A stretch of 64,000 nt of DNA from positions 1 to 64,000 of the forward strand of contig JAFGOB010000170.1 of NCBI GenBank assembly GCA_016926695.1, written 5' to 3'. A program made the translations under genes and the position numbers. The notes under the pieces are model-generated. The model was not told the DNA's origin. It searched no databases and saw only the letters and a program-made list of their open reading frames with translations. Below, piece after piece: positions 46,205 to 54,934 of the stretch. The first letter of the stretch is position 1. Each line of letters opens with the position of its first letter. The DNA comes from Dehalococcoidales bacterium. GTDB lineage: Bacteria; Chloroflexota; Dehalococcoidia; Dehalococcoidales; UBA3254.

Positions 46205-46247
46205 GAGCCTGGGATTGTACACCGTTCCGGTGAAAAAACTCAGGCTC
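46205..46247 (+). terminator. Terminator after the macroglobulin gene
   Basis: GAGCCTG (46205-46211) and CAGGCTC (46241-46247) pair, with an inner ACCG/CGGT hairpin (46221-46231). TATCAGTTTTGTTT follows. Confidence 0.6.
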
Positions 46248-46287
46248 TATCAGTTTTGTTTAGTAATGGACCAAGGTGATTATCATG

Positions 46288-46316
46288 TTGTGCAATTACC
46301 CCAGATAATGTATACT
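46288..46316 (+). promoter_or_regulatory. Promoter of the Crp/Fnr gene
   Basis: TTGTGC (46288-46293) and TATACT (46311-46316) are separated by 17 bp. The start codon is only 10 bases past the -10, so the mRNA would be nearly leaderless. Confidence 0.6.
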
Positions 46317-46326
46317 TAAGTTACCG

Positions 46327-47031
46327 ATGACGATTGAAACAGACCAGCTAAAAAACATCGCCTATTTTACTGGCCTTGAGGTTGCGGAGCTTGAAGAAAT
46401 CAAGCCCTATATATCAGAAAAGTCAGTAGCAAAGGGAGAGTTGTTTTTATTTGAAGGCGAATGGTCTGACTATCTTTACTTTCTGATAGGGGGACTGGTG
46501 AAGGTATACAAGACCTCCCAGGCCGGCAAAGAGCAAATACTGCACATCGCTCCTCCCGGCGAGTCTCTCAACGATGTCTCTACATTCGATGGCGGCACAA
46601 ACCAGGCCAGCATGGTGGCTATGACCCCTGTGCAGCTCTATGCCGTTCACAAAAACGACCTTAAGACAATCCTGGAAAGCCATCCGAGGATATATATTAA
46701 TATATTAAAGGCCCTGGCGTACCGGATACGCAGGGACTCCAACCTTGTAGAAGAGCTTTCTTCGACACAGGTCATGGGCAGACTGGCAAAGCTTCTAACC
46801 GGAAAATACGCGGGAGAGGAGGCTACGGTAGGTCTATGGCTGACCCAGCAAGATATGGCCAGTATGATCGGTACATGCAGGGAGGTGGTAAACCGGTCAT
46901 TAAAAATCATGGAAGAGAAAGGCGCGATCAGGTTGGGGCGGCACAGGATAGTGGTGTTAAACAAGGAAATACTGGCAGACATGGCCAAGGCGACTATTGA
47001 TACAACTCCCAAATACCTCACGACTAACTGA
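46327..47031 (+). CDS. Crp/Fnr-family transcriptional regulator
   Basis: This 234-residue regulator has an N-terminal cyclic-nucleotide-binding-like barrel (about 10-120; GELFLFEGEWSDYLYFLIGGLVKVYK, PPGESLNDVSTFDGG) and a dimer helix. The HTH_Crp domain (about 150-215) has recognition helix TCREVVNRSLKIMEEKGAI. There are no N-terminal Fe-S cysteines, so it is not FNR. The phosphate-binding Arg of cAMP receptors is not evident, so the effector is unknown. A TGTGA-N6-TCACA site at 40.58 kb could be a target. Confidence 0.9.
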   Translation: MTIETDQLKNIAYFTGLEVAELEEIKPYISEKSVAKGELFLFEGEWSDYLYFLIGGLVKVYKTSQAGKEQILHIAPPGESLNDVSTFDGGTNQASMVAMTPVQLYAVHKNDLKTILESHPRIYINILKALAYRIRRDSNLVEELSSTQVMGRLAKLLTGKYAGEEATVGLWLTQQDMASMIGTCREVVNRSLKIMEEKGAIRLGRHRIVVLNKEILADMAKATIDTTPKYLTTN

Positions 47032-47143
47032 AGGCTGGCGAACTGTAAAAATACTCCTTGTGATTACGGTTAGGAAAGGAACTACAACGGAAACATCATT
47101 TATGTCAAGCCATCAGGGCTAAGTAACAGAGGCATCGAAAGGA

Positions 47144-47182
47144 CAACTCTCTCGCCCCCGGATAGGGATGAGAGAGTTTTTT
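47144..47182 (+). terminator. Intrinsic terminator
   Basis: AACTCTCTC (47144-47152) pairs with GAGAGAGTT (47170-47178), followed by a T-run to 47182. It is the only clear feature in the 331 bases between the Crp/Fnr gene and the next SDR. Confidence 0.8.
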
Positions 47183-47362
47183 GTCGGGAATATAAAGCAG
47201 TATGAAACCCGCAGGGGGAACCGACGTGAAAAACAGAGGATACATATTCAACCGGGAATGCCTGGCATATACGGTTGTTATCAAGTCAGGTTGAGACATG
47301 TACCTCGAAAGAGGGCCAATGAGCATTGCTGTGGGTGAATCAAAGAAAAAAGGAGATTGGAA

Positions 47363-48157
47363 ATGGGTCTACCGAGTTTGCCATTGAAAGACAGGGTAGC
47401 TATTGTGACAGGTGCTGGAGGCGTAAATGGAATAGGAAGAGCTATTGCTTTAACTCTGGCTGACGCCGGGGCTGATGTCGCAGTCTGTGACGTAGTTGTC
47501 AAAGAGAAGAACTGGGACCTGGAAGGAACTGCTGAGGCAATCCGCAAGCTGGGACGGCGTTCCCTGGCTGTCAAGGTAGATGTTACTGAAGAGGGCGAAG
47601 TGGTCGCTTTTATCGACAAGATCAAGCAGGAGTTCGGTAAAATTGACATTATGGTCAACTCCGTCGGAGCTGCCGCTCACTCGACGCTGGATGAGCTGAC
47701 CCTTGAACTGTGGGAAAAGGGCATAAACGTTAACCTCAATAGCGCCTATATCTGCTGTCGTGCCGTGAGTAAGGTCATGAGAGCACAAAAGAAAGGCGTC
47801 ATCGTCAATATGTCTTCCCTGTCGGGTCTTGACGCGGCCGGGGCCTCTATTTATGGGATCGCTAAACAGGGCGTCTGTACGCTAACGAAGTGGCTGGCCT
47901 GGGAGTTGGCCCCGGATAAAATCAGGGTTAATGCCATAGCCCCCGCCGGGGTACACTCGGATTTTCCCGCTCATAATATAGGCTTCTCTTTTGCCAAGGC
48001 CCGGCGGCAGACTGGCGATACATCGCAGTGGGGAGTGACCGAGCCCAGCGATATCGCAAATGTCGCCCTCTTCCTGGTCTCGGATGCCTCCAGCCGAATC
48101 ACGGGACAGAGCATAATTGTGGATGGAGGTTACTCGCTGGCGCTGACCTGGACCTAG
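47363..48157 (+). CDS. SDR-family oxidoreductase
   Basis: This 264-residue short-chain dehydrogenase has the cofactor motif TGAGGVNGIG, a long variant of TGxxxGIG. NSVG stands where NNAG is usual, the catalytic Ser is in NMSSLSG, Tyr-x3-Lys is in SIYGIAKQG, and it ends IIVDGGY. The extended glycine loop and the NSVG change set it apart from the two FabG-like SDRs of the window. The substrate is unknown. ATG at 47363 is 7 nt after AGGAG. It stands alone. Confidence 0.87.
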   Translation: MGLPSLPLKDRVAIVTGAGGVNGIGRAIALTLADAGADVAVCDVVVKEKNWDLEGTAEAIRKLGRRSLAVKVDVTEEGEVVAFIDKIKQEFGKIDIMVNSVGAAAHSTLDELTLELWEKGINVNLNSAYICCRAVSKVMRAQKKGVIVNMSSLSGLDAAGASIYGIAKQGVCTLTKWLAWELAPDKIRVNAIAPAGVHSDFPAHNIGFSFAKARRQTGDTSQWGVTEPSDIANVALFLVSDASSRITGQSIIVDGGYSLALTWT

Positions 48158-48351
48158 AGAATTTGTCTATTGTCTCTCCGTTTGTACGTTCCCATTTCCA
48201 GACTTACGGCAGCCGGAAACAAGAATTTTATCTTTAAGTTATTCTACTTGTATCAAAAAAATATGTGGGGTAAGCCTAGTTTTTCCAGAAAGGGGGTATG
48301 CCGCTAACCGGACTTTTTACTTCCGGGCTAAGAGGTTCGCAGTGCGTATTG

Positions 48352-48360
48352 TGCTATAAT
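48352..48360 (+). promoter_or_regulatory. Extended -10 promoter of the protease gene
   Basis: TGCTATAAT is a perfect extended -10. No good -35 is present 17 bp upstream, as expected for this promoter class. It lies 40 bases before the GTG start. Confidence 0.6.
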
Positions 48361-48400
48361 TAGTATAGTATGAGTTATTCTACACAAGGAAAGGGTAATC

Positions 48401-49663
48401 GTGAAAACAAAAGCTTCTTTTTTTACCGTTATCACTCTCTGTCTAGTACTTTTCACATTATCCGGGTGTACCCTGCCCGAATATCCCACGCAAACTCCAA
48501 CACCAAGTCCGATTTCAATTTTAAGTCCGTCCCCCATACCAACTCAAAGCCCGGCAGCAGCACCGTCATCTCCTGTTGAGACTTATGCGCCGCAAACCGA
48601 AGGGACTGCCGCCCCCACATCCACACCTTTTGAAACTCAGACTCCAATTGCAACTTATACTCCAAACCCGATAGAAGGGGATTTTTCTAAGGAGCCTGTT
48701 TTTTCCAGTACGGAACAGGAACATCTAGCGGACTATATTTCGGTAATATCCAAAGTCAGGCCTTCAGTGGTTGTGATCCATACAGAGGTCCCGGCCTTCG
48801 ATCTTTTTACCGGTACTACCACGCAAAAAGGGGCCGGCTCCGGCTGGGTCTATGATTCAGGCGGTCTTATAGTAACCAATTATCATGTTATAGAGGGGGC
48901 AAACAGCATTACCATCACGCTTGATGACGGAAGGCAGTTTGTTGCCGATACTGTAAGAACAGACAGTGTTACCGATCTGGCTATACTGAAGATAGACGCT
49001 CCCGGACTGACTGCACTGGAGCTGGAAGATTCATCAAAGCTTAAAGTAGGTGAGCTGGTAGTGGCTATCGGAAATTCGCTGGACGAAGGTATCAGCGCTA
49101 CGAACGGGATCATCAGCGCCACGGGAATTTCAATTACTACCGAGACAGGCGAAATTCTATACGACCTTATTAAGACCAACGCAGCAATTAACCCGGGGAA
49201 CAGCGGCGGTCCACTGGTCAACATGGCGGGGAAGGTCATCGGTATTACAGGAGCTAAAGTCGCGCAGATAGGTGTTGAAGGCTCGGGCTATGCTATAAGC
49301 ACTGCTGTGGCCCTACCCATTATCAATGAACTGATCACCAATGGTTTTGTTTCCAGGCCCTGGCTGGGAGTATCCCTGTATACTGTCGATATGGCCGCTA
49401 TACAGGCCTTGGACTTAAGCGTGGATAGCGGAGTACTGATCAGACAGGTGGTAAGGGGCAGTCCCGCCGATAAAGCCGGGATCAAACGCTATGATGTTAT
49501 TACCAGCTTTGAAGGGGAGCAGGTAGAAACAAAAGAAGACCTGGTGAAGGTACTGCGCAGTCAACGTGTCGGACAGATCGTTGAGGTAGAATACTGGAGG
49601 GGTGAAAATAAAAGCGTAACTTACATCACCCTGGGGCAGTCTCCCCCTCCTGAGACTCCCTAA
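48401..49663 (+). CDS. HtrA/DegP-like serine protease lipoprotein with one PDZ domain
   Basis: This 420-residue envelope protease has a signal peptide with lipobox LSGC (Cys23). A Pro/Ser/Thr linker (about 25-95) follows, then the trypsin-like domain with H162 (TNYHVIE), D192 (TDLAILK) and S268 (NPGNSGGPL). One PDZ domain (about 325-410) is WLGVSLYTVD...GSPADKAGIKRYDVI. It degrades or refolds damaged exported proteins and is tethered to the membrane by lipid rather than a helix. The GTG start follows GAAAGG. Confidence 0.94.
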   Translation: MKTKASFFTVITLCLVLFTLSGCTLPEYPTQTPTPSPISILSPSPIPTQSPAAAPSSPVETYAPQTEGTAAPTSTPFETQTPIATYTPNPIEGDFSKEPVFSSTEQEHLADYISVISKVRPSVVVIHTEVPAFDLFTGTTTQKGAGSGWVYDSGGLIVTNYHVIEGANSITITLDDGRQFVADTVRTDSVTDLAILKIDAPGLTALELEDSSKLKVGELVVAIGNSLDEGISATNGIISATGISITTETGEILYDLIKTNAAINPGNSGGPLVNMAGKVIGITGAKVAQIGVEGSGYAISTAVALPIINELITNGFVSRPWLGVSLYTVDMAAIQALDLSVDSGVLIRQVVRGSPADKAGIKRYDVITSFEGEQVETKEDLVKVLRSQRVGQIVEVEYWRGENKSVTYITLGQSPPPETP

Positions 49664-49875
49664 ACCTCGACCATATGCCTCCTGCGGCGTTTTATGGATA
49701 AATTATATACGACAACATCAAATATTGCTATAGGATTGGCTCAGCCTGGATCACCGTCAAGCTGCGCAAGGCAATAAAGGAGTAATGGTGCTCGCTTGCG
49801 GCTCAACCAGGCTTCGCTATCCGCAAAAACTTATGACGTTATATATAGAAAAAATACAGGGAAGGGAGGGTAAAA

Positions 49876-50784
49876 TTGTATAAAAGGATGCTGGTTTTAC
49901 TTGACGGATCAAAGCTGGCAGAGGTGGTATTTTCTTACGCCAGAGAGCTCTCCGGCAGGTTCGGTCTGGATCTGGACCTTTTACACGTGTGCAACTCCCA
50001 GGAGGCCGACCAGTTGCCAATGAGGGAAGCCTATGTCGAACATATGGCCGAAGAGCTGAAAAAACAATCTGAGGACCTGATTCAAAAAGTAGGTGCGGAA
50101 GGCAAAAAGAAGTCCATCAATGTTAAAAGCGAGGTGCTGGTAGGGTATCCGGCGGATGAAATACTCAAATACATCGATGAAAATGAAATTGATCTTTTAC
50201 TGCTATCAACACATGGCAGCTCGGGGATTCGTCGATGGGGACTGGGCAGTGTAGCGGAGAAGGTTATCCATGAATCGAGCGTGCCGGTCTGGCTGGTCCC
50301 GTCTCAACTGCTGGATGAAATTATATACGATAAATTCCAGGAAAGATCGGTACTGATACCGCTGGACGGCTCTCCAAAGGCTGAATCGATTCTGCCGCAT
50401 ATTCAAGAACTGACCATACAGAGACGTACTGATACGGAGTTTCTCCTGCTTTATGTAGCCAAGCTCCCGCCGGTGCCGATGGTTTCACAAAGCCGTGAAT
50501 GGGTCCAGGATATCACGGCCATAAAAAAGGCCGGGCAGGAATACCTGGACAAGACAGTAAAAAAACTAAAAAACGCCGGATTCCAGGCCAGGGGAGAACT
50601 GGTGGAGGGAGACCCGGCGGAAGAAATCGTCAAATACGCTACGGAGCATCATCCCCGCCTGATAGCAATGTCAACTCACGGACGTACGGGTTTTACCAAG
50701 TTTATTTTCAGCAGCGTTACAGAAAGCGTTCTGCGCAGGCTGCGCAAAACACCTTTATTCCTGGTAGGACCTGCGGAAGACTAA
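49876..50784 (+). CDS. Tandem universal stress protein (two UspA domains)
   Basis: This 302-residue protein has two USP folds (about 1-140 and 155-300). Domain 1 opens YKRMLVLLDGSKLAE and ends with ATP-loop-like STHGSSGIRRWGLGSVAE. Domain 2 opens SVLIPLDGSPKAES and has STHGRTGFTKFIFSSVTES, where Ser-Ser replaces the Gly-Ser of the loop, so nucleotide binding in domain 2 may differ. The TTG start is 5 nt after GGGAGGG. It is monocistronic. Confidence 0.9.
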   Translation: MYKRMLVLLDGSKLAEVVFSYARELSGRFGLDLDLLHVCNSQEADQLPMREAYVEHMAEELKKQSEDLIQKVGAEGKKKSINVKSEVLVGYPADEILKYIDENEIDLLLLSTHGSSGIRRWGLGSVAEKVIHESSVPVWLVPSQLLDEIIYDKFQERSVLIPLDGSPKAESILPHIQELTIQRRTDTEFLLLYVAKLPPVPMVSQSREWVQDITAIKKAGQEYLDKTVKKLKNAGFQARGELVEGDPAEEIVKYATEHHPRLIAMSTHGRTGFTKFIFSSVTESVLRRLRKTPLFLVGPAED

Positions 50785-50804
50785 ACGTTGTATATCGAAA
50801 ATAA

Positions 50805-50830
50805 CCGGAGCCTGCAACCGCAGGCTCCGG
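50805..50830. terminator. Terminator between usp and ileS
   Basis: An 11-bp stem CCGGAGCCTGC / GCAGGCTCCGG with an AACC loop is shared by the convergent genes. On the minus strand it is followed by TTATTTTCG, so it should end ileS transcription. Confidence 0.7.
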
Positions 50831-50836
50831 ACATGA

Positions 50837-53800
50837 TCAGGCATTTTCCTTTTTAACCGCCAGTTTAAGCTGATGACCGCTGAGCTTGAAATTCTCTGAA
50901 TAGACATCCTTTTCCGGAACCGATGGTACGACTTCTTCGGAAAGGGTTTCCAACTTTATGTAATCTGCGAAGTCCTTCATTACCTGAAGGACAAAGTCAT
51001 CTCCTTCATAGTAGGTGTTTATATGATCTGCGATTTCAAATCCGGCGGACTTGCGCATTGTTTGCAGACGGTGGACTATTTCCCTGGCCATCCCCTCTCC
51101 TTCCAGTTCGGGAGATATTTCAGTACAAACAGCTACGCCCAGATCACCTTCCACGGTGCAGATATATCCCGGCTTTGCCAGTTCAGCGGCGTTTTCCTCG
51201 AAGACCAGCTCTTTGACATTAAGCTCATCCAGCACCTGAGGTTTAAGCTGCTCTATGCCTTCGCGATCACTTTTTGATTTAACGGATACGACCACCTTTG
51301 AAAGTGGCTGGCGGACTTTGATACCGGCCCCGCTTCTGGCTGATCTGCCTATGCTGGATATCTTGATAGCCATACGGGTAGCGGATGAAAGCTGCTTGTC
51401 TATCCTGTCCGGATCAGCCACGGGGAAATCAGTCAGATGGACGCTGACGGGGGCTTCAGGTGAAGCGGAACGTACCAGATTCTGATAGAGCTCTTCCGCC
51501 AGATAAGGCATGAAGGGGGCCAGAAGCCTGGAAAGGTTGACCAGGCAGGTATAAAGGGTCTGATAGGCCGACATTTTGTCGGAATCGCTTTCGCTTTTCC
51601 AGAAACGCCGGCGGCTTCTTCTGACATACCAGTTGGAGAGGTAGCCCACGAAGTCCTCTATCTTCCTGCCGGCATCGGTGGGATTATAGTTTTCCAAACA
51701 CGAGTCAACATCCTGAATAAGCTGGTTAAGCTCTGAAAGGATCCAGCGGTCCAGTTCTGCCTCAGGTTTGAAAGCGGGATCGATTTTCGGCATATAACGG
51801 TCGATATTAGCGTACATCACGAAAAAAGAATAAACGTTCCAAAGGATGAGCTGGAACCGGCGTGTTATTTCAGACACCAGGTCTTCCGAAAAACGCTTGA
51901 CGTTGCCCGGGGGTGTTGAGGTAATACAATACCAGCGAAGCGCATCGGCGCCGTATTTGCGGATAATGGTCCAGGGATCAACGGCATTTCCTTTGCTTTT
52001 ACTCATTTTTTCACCTTTAGCATCCAGAACCAGTCCGAGACAGATCACGTTCTTAAAGGCGATCTGATTGAACAGCAGTGTTGAAATAGCATGCAGGCTG
52101 TAGAACCATCCCCTGGTCTGGTCAACTGCTTCACAGATGAAGTCTGCGGGGAAACGACCGTCGTCAAAAATACCCGCATTGGCGGGGTCGAAGGGATAAT
52201 GGTATTGAGCGATAGTCATATCACCGGAATCAAACCAGCAATCGATAACTTCCGGGACTCTTTTCATGGCGCCCCGGCAGTCGGTGCAGACTATTTCAAT
52301 ATCATCGATGGCAGGGCGGTGAATGCCCAGAGATGTACCTTCAAATGATTGCGGGGCGATTCCGGACCTGGCAGACAGATCCTTAATGCTGCCGATGCAG
52401 TCAGCTTTGCCGCAGGACTCGCAGCGCCAGACGGGAAGAGGAGTACCCCAGTATCTTTCGCGGGAGAAGGCCCAGTCCACGTTATTCTTTAACCAGTCTC
52501 CGAAACGGCCATACTTGATGTAATCCGGATACCAGTTCAGTTTTTCATTGTTGGCAATCATGTCGTCTTTAAATGCCGTCGTCCGTATGTACCAGGTTTG
52601 CTTGGCATAGTAGAGCAGGGGAGTATGGCATCTCCAGCAAAAAGGATAGGTATGCTTGATGGTACCGCTCTTCAACAAAAGCCCGCGTGATTCCAAATCA
52701 GCCAGTATTTCTTTATCCGCGGTTTTCACGAATTTGCCGGCGAAAGTATAGGTACCTGAAATAATACCCTGTAGATCGACCTGCTGTACGAAATCCAGTT
52801 CATTTTCCAGCCCGGCTTCAAAGTCAACCTCACCGAAGGCAGGAGCAACATGAACGATTCCACTTCCGTCATCCATGGTCACAAATCCGGTAGCGATTAC
52901 AGGATAGTCAAGGTCTGTATCAACGGGCTGGACGGCATATTCCTTGCGTTTTACTCCATCCGTCCCGGGTATCTGTACCGGTCTTTTTCTTTCGATGCCG
53001 TATTGATGAGGATTAAAAAGGGGCTGATATCTGGTTCCCACCAGGTCGCTGCCCCTGAGAACAGCGGCCACGGGGTATTCACTTAGCCCTGTCCCGGCTA
53101 CAAGATCTGCTGCCAGCACGAGGTATTCGTCACCCATATCCAGGACGGAATAATCGGCTGCTGAGGAAACCGCCAGGGCGGTATTACCGGGCAGTGTCCA
53201 TGGAGTAGTGGTCCAGGCCAGCAAAAAGATCGGTTTCTGAGAAATAAGAGAGGACAGCAGGCTGTTGCCGCTTTTGAGTACCCTGAATTTGGGATATACC
53301 GAAGGGTCTACGGTGTCCTCTTCGTATCCAAGGGCTACTTCATGGGAGCTGAGAGAAGTACCGCAGCGCGGGCAGTGAGGGGTAACCCGGTATCCCTGGT
53401 ATATCAGACCCCTGTCCCAGAGCTGCTTGATGGTCCACCAGCAGGTCTCCATGTACTCGTTGTTCATCGTGACATAGGGGTGTTCCAGGTCCACCCAGTA
53501 GGCTATACGCTCGGTCATTTTGTTCCAGTTGTCCAGATAACCTGATACACTTTCCTTACATTGTTCGTTAAACCTGGCAATGCCGTATTCTTCTATCTGT
53601 GTTTTACTGGAAAGTCCCAGTTTTCTTTCAACTTCAAGTTCAACCGGTAATCCGTGCGTGTCCCAACCAGCGATACGAGGCGCGTAATATCCTTTCATTA
53701 CCTTGTAGCGCGGAATTACGTCCTTGAAGACTCTGGCCAGTACATGATGGATGCCCGGGTTTCCATTGGCTGTAGGGGGACCCTCGAACAAAGTAAAACG

Positions 53801-53917
53801 GGGACCGCCCTCACGGGATGAAACACTCTTGTGAAATACGTCGTTTTCTTTCCAAAATGGAAGAATATTCTCTTCCATAGTGGTAAAACTAACCTTGCTG
53901 ACAACTGGTTTAAACAT
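50837..53917 (-). CDS. ileS: Isoleucyl-tRNA synthetase
   Basis: This 1026-residue class I synthetase has the HIGH-like motif PPTANGNPGIHHV, KMSKS as EKMSKSKGNAV, and an editing domain with the GTG(I/V)VHxAP motif as GSGIVHVAPAFG. The anticodon-binding region follows, and a long C-terminal extension places it in the eukaryote-like, often mupirocin-tolerant IleS clade, which lacks the short zinc-finger end of the common bacterial type. ATG at 53917 follows GGAAGGG. The longer frame to 53983 overlaps the T-box terminator and is rejected. Expression is controlled by the T-box. Confidence 0.95.
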   Translation of the reverse strand: MFKPVVSKVSFTTMEENILPFWKENDVFHKSVSSREGGPRFTLFEGPPTANGNPGIHHVLARVFKDVIPRYKVMKGYYAPRIAGWDTHGLPVELEVERKLGLSSKTQIEEYGIARFNEQCKESVSGYLDNWNKMTERIAYWVDLEHPYVTMNNEYMETCWWTIKQLWDRGLIYQGYRVTPHCPRCGTSLSSHEVALGYEEDTVDPSVYPKFRVLKSGNSLLSSLISQKPIFLLAWTTTPWTLPGNTALAVSSAADYSVLDMGDEYLVLAADLVAGTGLSEYPVAAVLRGSDLVGTRYQPLFNPHQYGIERKRPVQIPGTDGVKRKEYAVQPVDTDLDYPVIATGFVTMDDGSGIVHVAPAFGEVDFEAGLENELDFVQQVDLQGIISGTYTFAGKFVKTADKEILADLESRGLLLKSGTIKHTYPFCWRCHTPLLYYAKQTWYIRTTAFKDDMIANNEKLNWYPDYIKYGRFGDWLKNNVDWAFSRERYWGTPLPVWRCESCGKADCIGSIKDLSARSGIAPQSFEGTSLGIHRPAIDDIEIVCTDCRGAMKRVPEVIDCWFDSGDMTIAQYHYPFDPANAGIFDDGRFPADFICEAVDQTRGWFYSLHAISTLLFNQIAFKNVICLGLVLDAKGEKMSKSKGNAVDPWTIIRKYGADALRWYCITSTPPGNVKRFSEDLVSEITRRFQLILWNVYSFFVMYANIDRYMPKIDPAFKPEAELDRWILSELNQLIQDVDSCLENYNPTDAGRKIEDFVGYLSNWYVRRSRRRFWKSESDSDKMSAYQTLYTCLVNLSRLLAPFMPYLAEELYQNLVRSASPEAPVSVHLTDFPVADPDRIDKQLSSATRMAIKISSIGRSARSGAGIKVRQPLSKVVVSVKSKSDREGIEQLKPQVLDELNVKELVFEENAAELAKPGYICTVEGDLGVAVCTEISPELEGEGMAREIVHRLQTMRKSAGFEIADHINTYYEGDDFVLQVMKDFADYIKLETLSEEVVPSVPEKDVYSENFKLSGHQLKLAVKKENA

Positions 53918-53932
53918 GTTTTTTCCCTTCCT

Positions 53933-54205
53933 AAAAAAAATCCCGTCCCATAGGGACGAGATATTGAATATCCGCGGTACCACCCCAGTTCCTCCGCTCC
54001 GGCGGAGACACTTAAAAAAGACACATTATCAATGTCCTCGTCAATGTTAACGGTTGACGGTTCCGGCCAGGCCTACTTTAGAGGTATTTCGGTTGGCAGC
54101 TCCGGAGTGATTTTCAGAGTGGCTTTCATGTCTGCTTTCACCATTTTCAGACTCGCTGGATGATAACCTGCCTCTTACTCTTCTCCTTCAATGCTTTTAG
54201 CTATG
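53933..54205 (-). promoter_or_regulatory. T-box leader of ileS (isoleucine specifier)
   Basis: On the minus strand the conserved T-box AACTGGGGTGGTACCGCGG covers 53990-53972. An intrinsic terminator follows: a 10-bp stem with TAT loop, then eight T (53962-53933). The 5' part starts with AAGGAGAAGAGTA, the expected Stem I entry. An ATC codon (54111-54109) within GAAAATCACTCC fits an isoleucine specifier. Uncharged tRNA-Ile should favour the antiterminator and switch ileS on. Confidence 0.92.
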
Positions 54206-54212
54206 TTTAATC

Positions 54213-54242
54213 AACATATCAAGAATATATTATTTATGTCAA
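54213..54242 (-). promoter_or_regulatory. Promoter of the ileS T-box transcript
   Basis: Minus-strand TTGACA (54242-54237) is followed 18 bp later by TATGTT (54218-54213). The start point would lie a few bases before the T-box leader. Confidence 0.6.
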
Positions 54243-54256
54243 ATAATAATCCAAAA

Positions 54257-54934
54257 TCATTTCCTGTTTACAGGTAAAACAACAACCTTGCGTGAATCAC
54301 CCTCTCCGACGCTTTCAGTTGTAACATCAGGATCATCAGCCAGCGATAAATGGATGATTCTTCTTTCATACGCTGACATAGGTTCCAGCCTGCAGGATGA
54401 TTTCCTGCTTTTCACCTGTAAAGCCACGTTGATGGCAAGAGTCCTCAGATCATTATAACGGCGCTGTTTATAAGACTGAACATCGATCATAATAGGTATT
54501 TTCAGCTTTGTACGCCGTGCGGTAATGAGACGTACCAGGTACTGAATAGCTTCAATAGTCGTACCTTTTCTTCCGATAAGGCTTTCTGCCTCAGCCCCTT
54601 CAATGTTGAGGATAACGGTATGAGTATCATCAACGGTTTGCTGACGGATAGATTGAGGAGTAACCACCTGTACGGCGGCGTTTATTCCCAACATGGAAAG
54701 TATATTTTCCAGGACATCTTTGGCAATGTCTATGGTATCCTGGCTCGTATCCTGAGAAGAGTCCAAACACCTGACGCTGATTCTGGCATCCTCTGCTCCG
54801 AAACCAAAAAGACCACTTTTTCCTTCACTCAAAATAATTATTTCAACCTCATCCAAACCAACGTTTAAGCGGGTTAGGGCTATTCTGGTCGCTTCCTCCA
54901 CTGTTCTGGCTGATATTTCCAGATTTTCCATCAT
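54257..54934 (-). CDS. jag: Jag/KhpB RNA-binding protein
   Basis: This 225-residue protein has an N-terminal Jag_N domain (ISARTVEEATRIALTRLNV, GKSGLFGFGAEDARI), a KH domain with GRKGTTIEAIQYL, and an R3H domain (SAYERRIIHLSLADD; R-x3-H). It binds RNA and in other bacteria affects cell elongation. It is in the usual place after yidC. ATG at 54934 follows AAGGAA. The start lies 86 bases inside the yidC frame, in a different reading frame. Confidence 0.92.
   Translation of the reverse strand: MMENLEISARTVEEATRIALTRLNVGLDEVEIIILSEGKSGLFGFGAEDARISVRCLDSSQDTSQDTIDIAKDVLENILSMLGINAAVQVVTPQSIRQQTVDDTHTVILNIEGAEAESLIGRKGTTIEAIQYLVRLITARRTKLKIPIMIDVQSYKQRRYNDLRTLAINVALQVKSRKSSCRLEPMSAYERRIIHLSLADDPDVTTESVGEGDSRKVVVLPVNRK

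Noticed and set aside
53918..53983. Longer ileS start at 53983
   Set aside because: The extension runs through the T-box terminator stem and its T-run. The ATG at 53917 has GGAAGGG.
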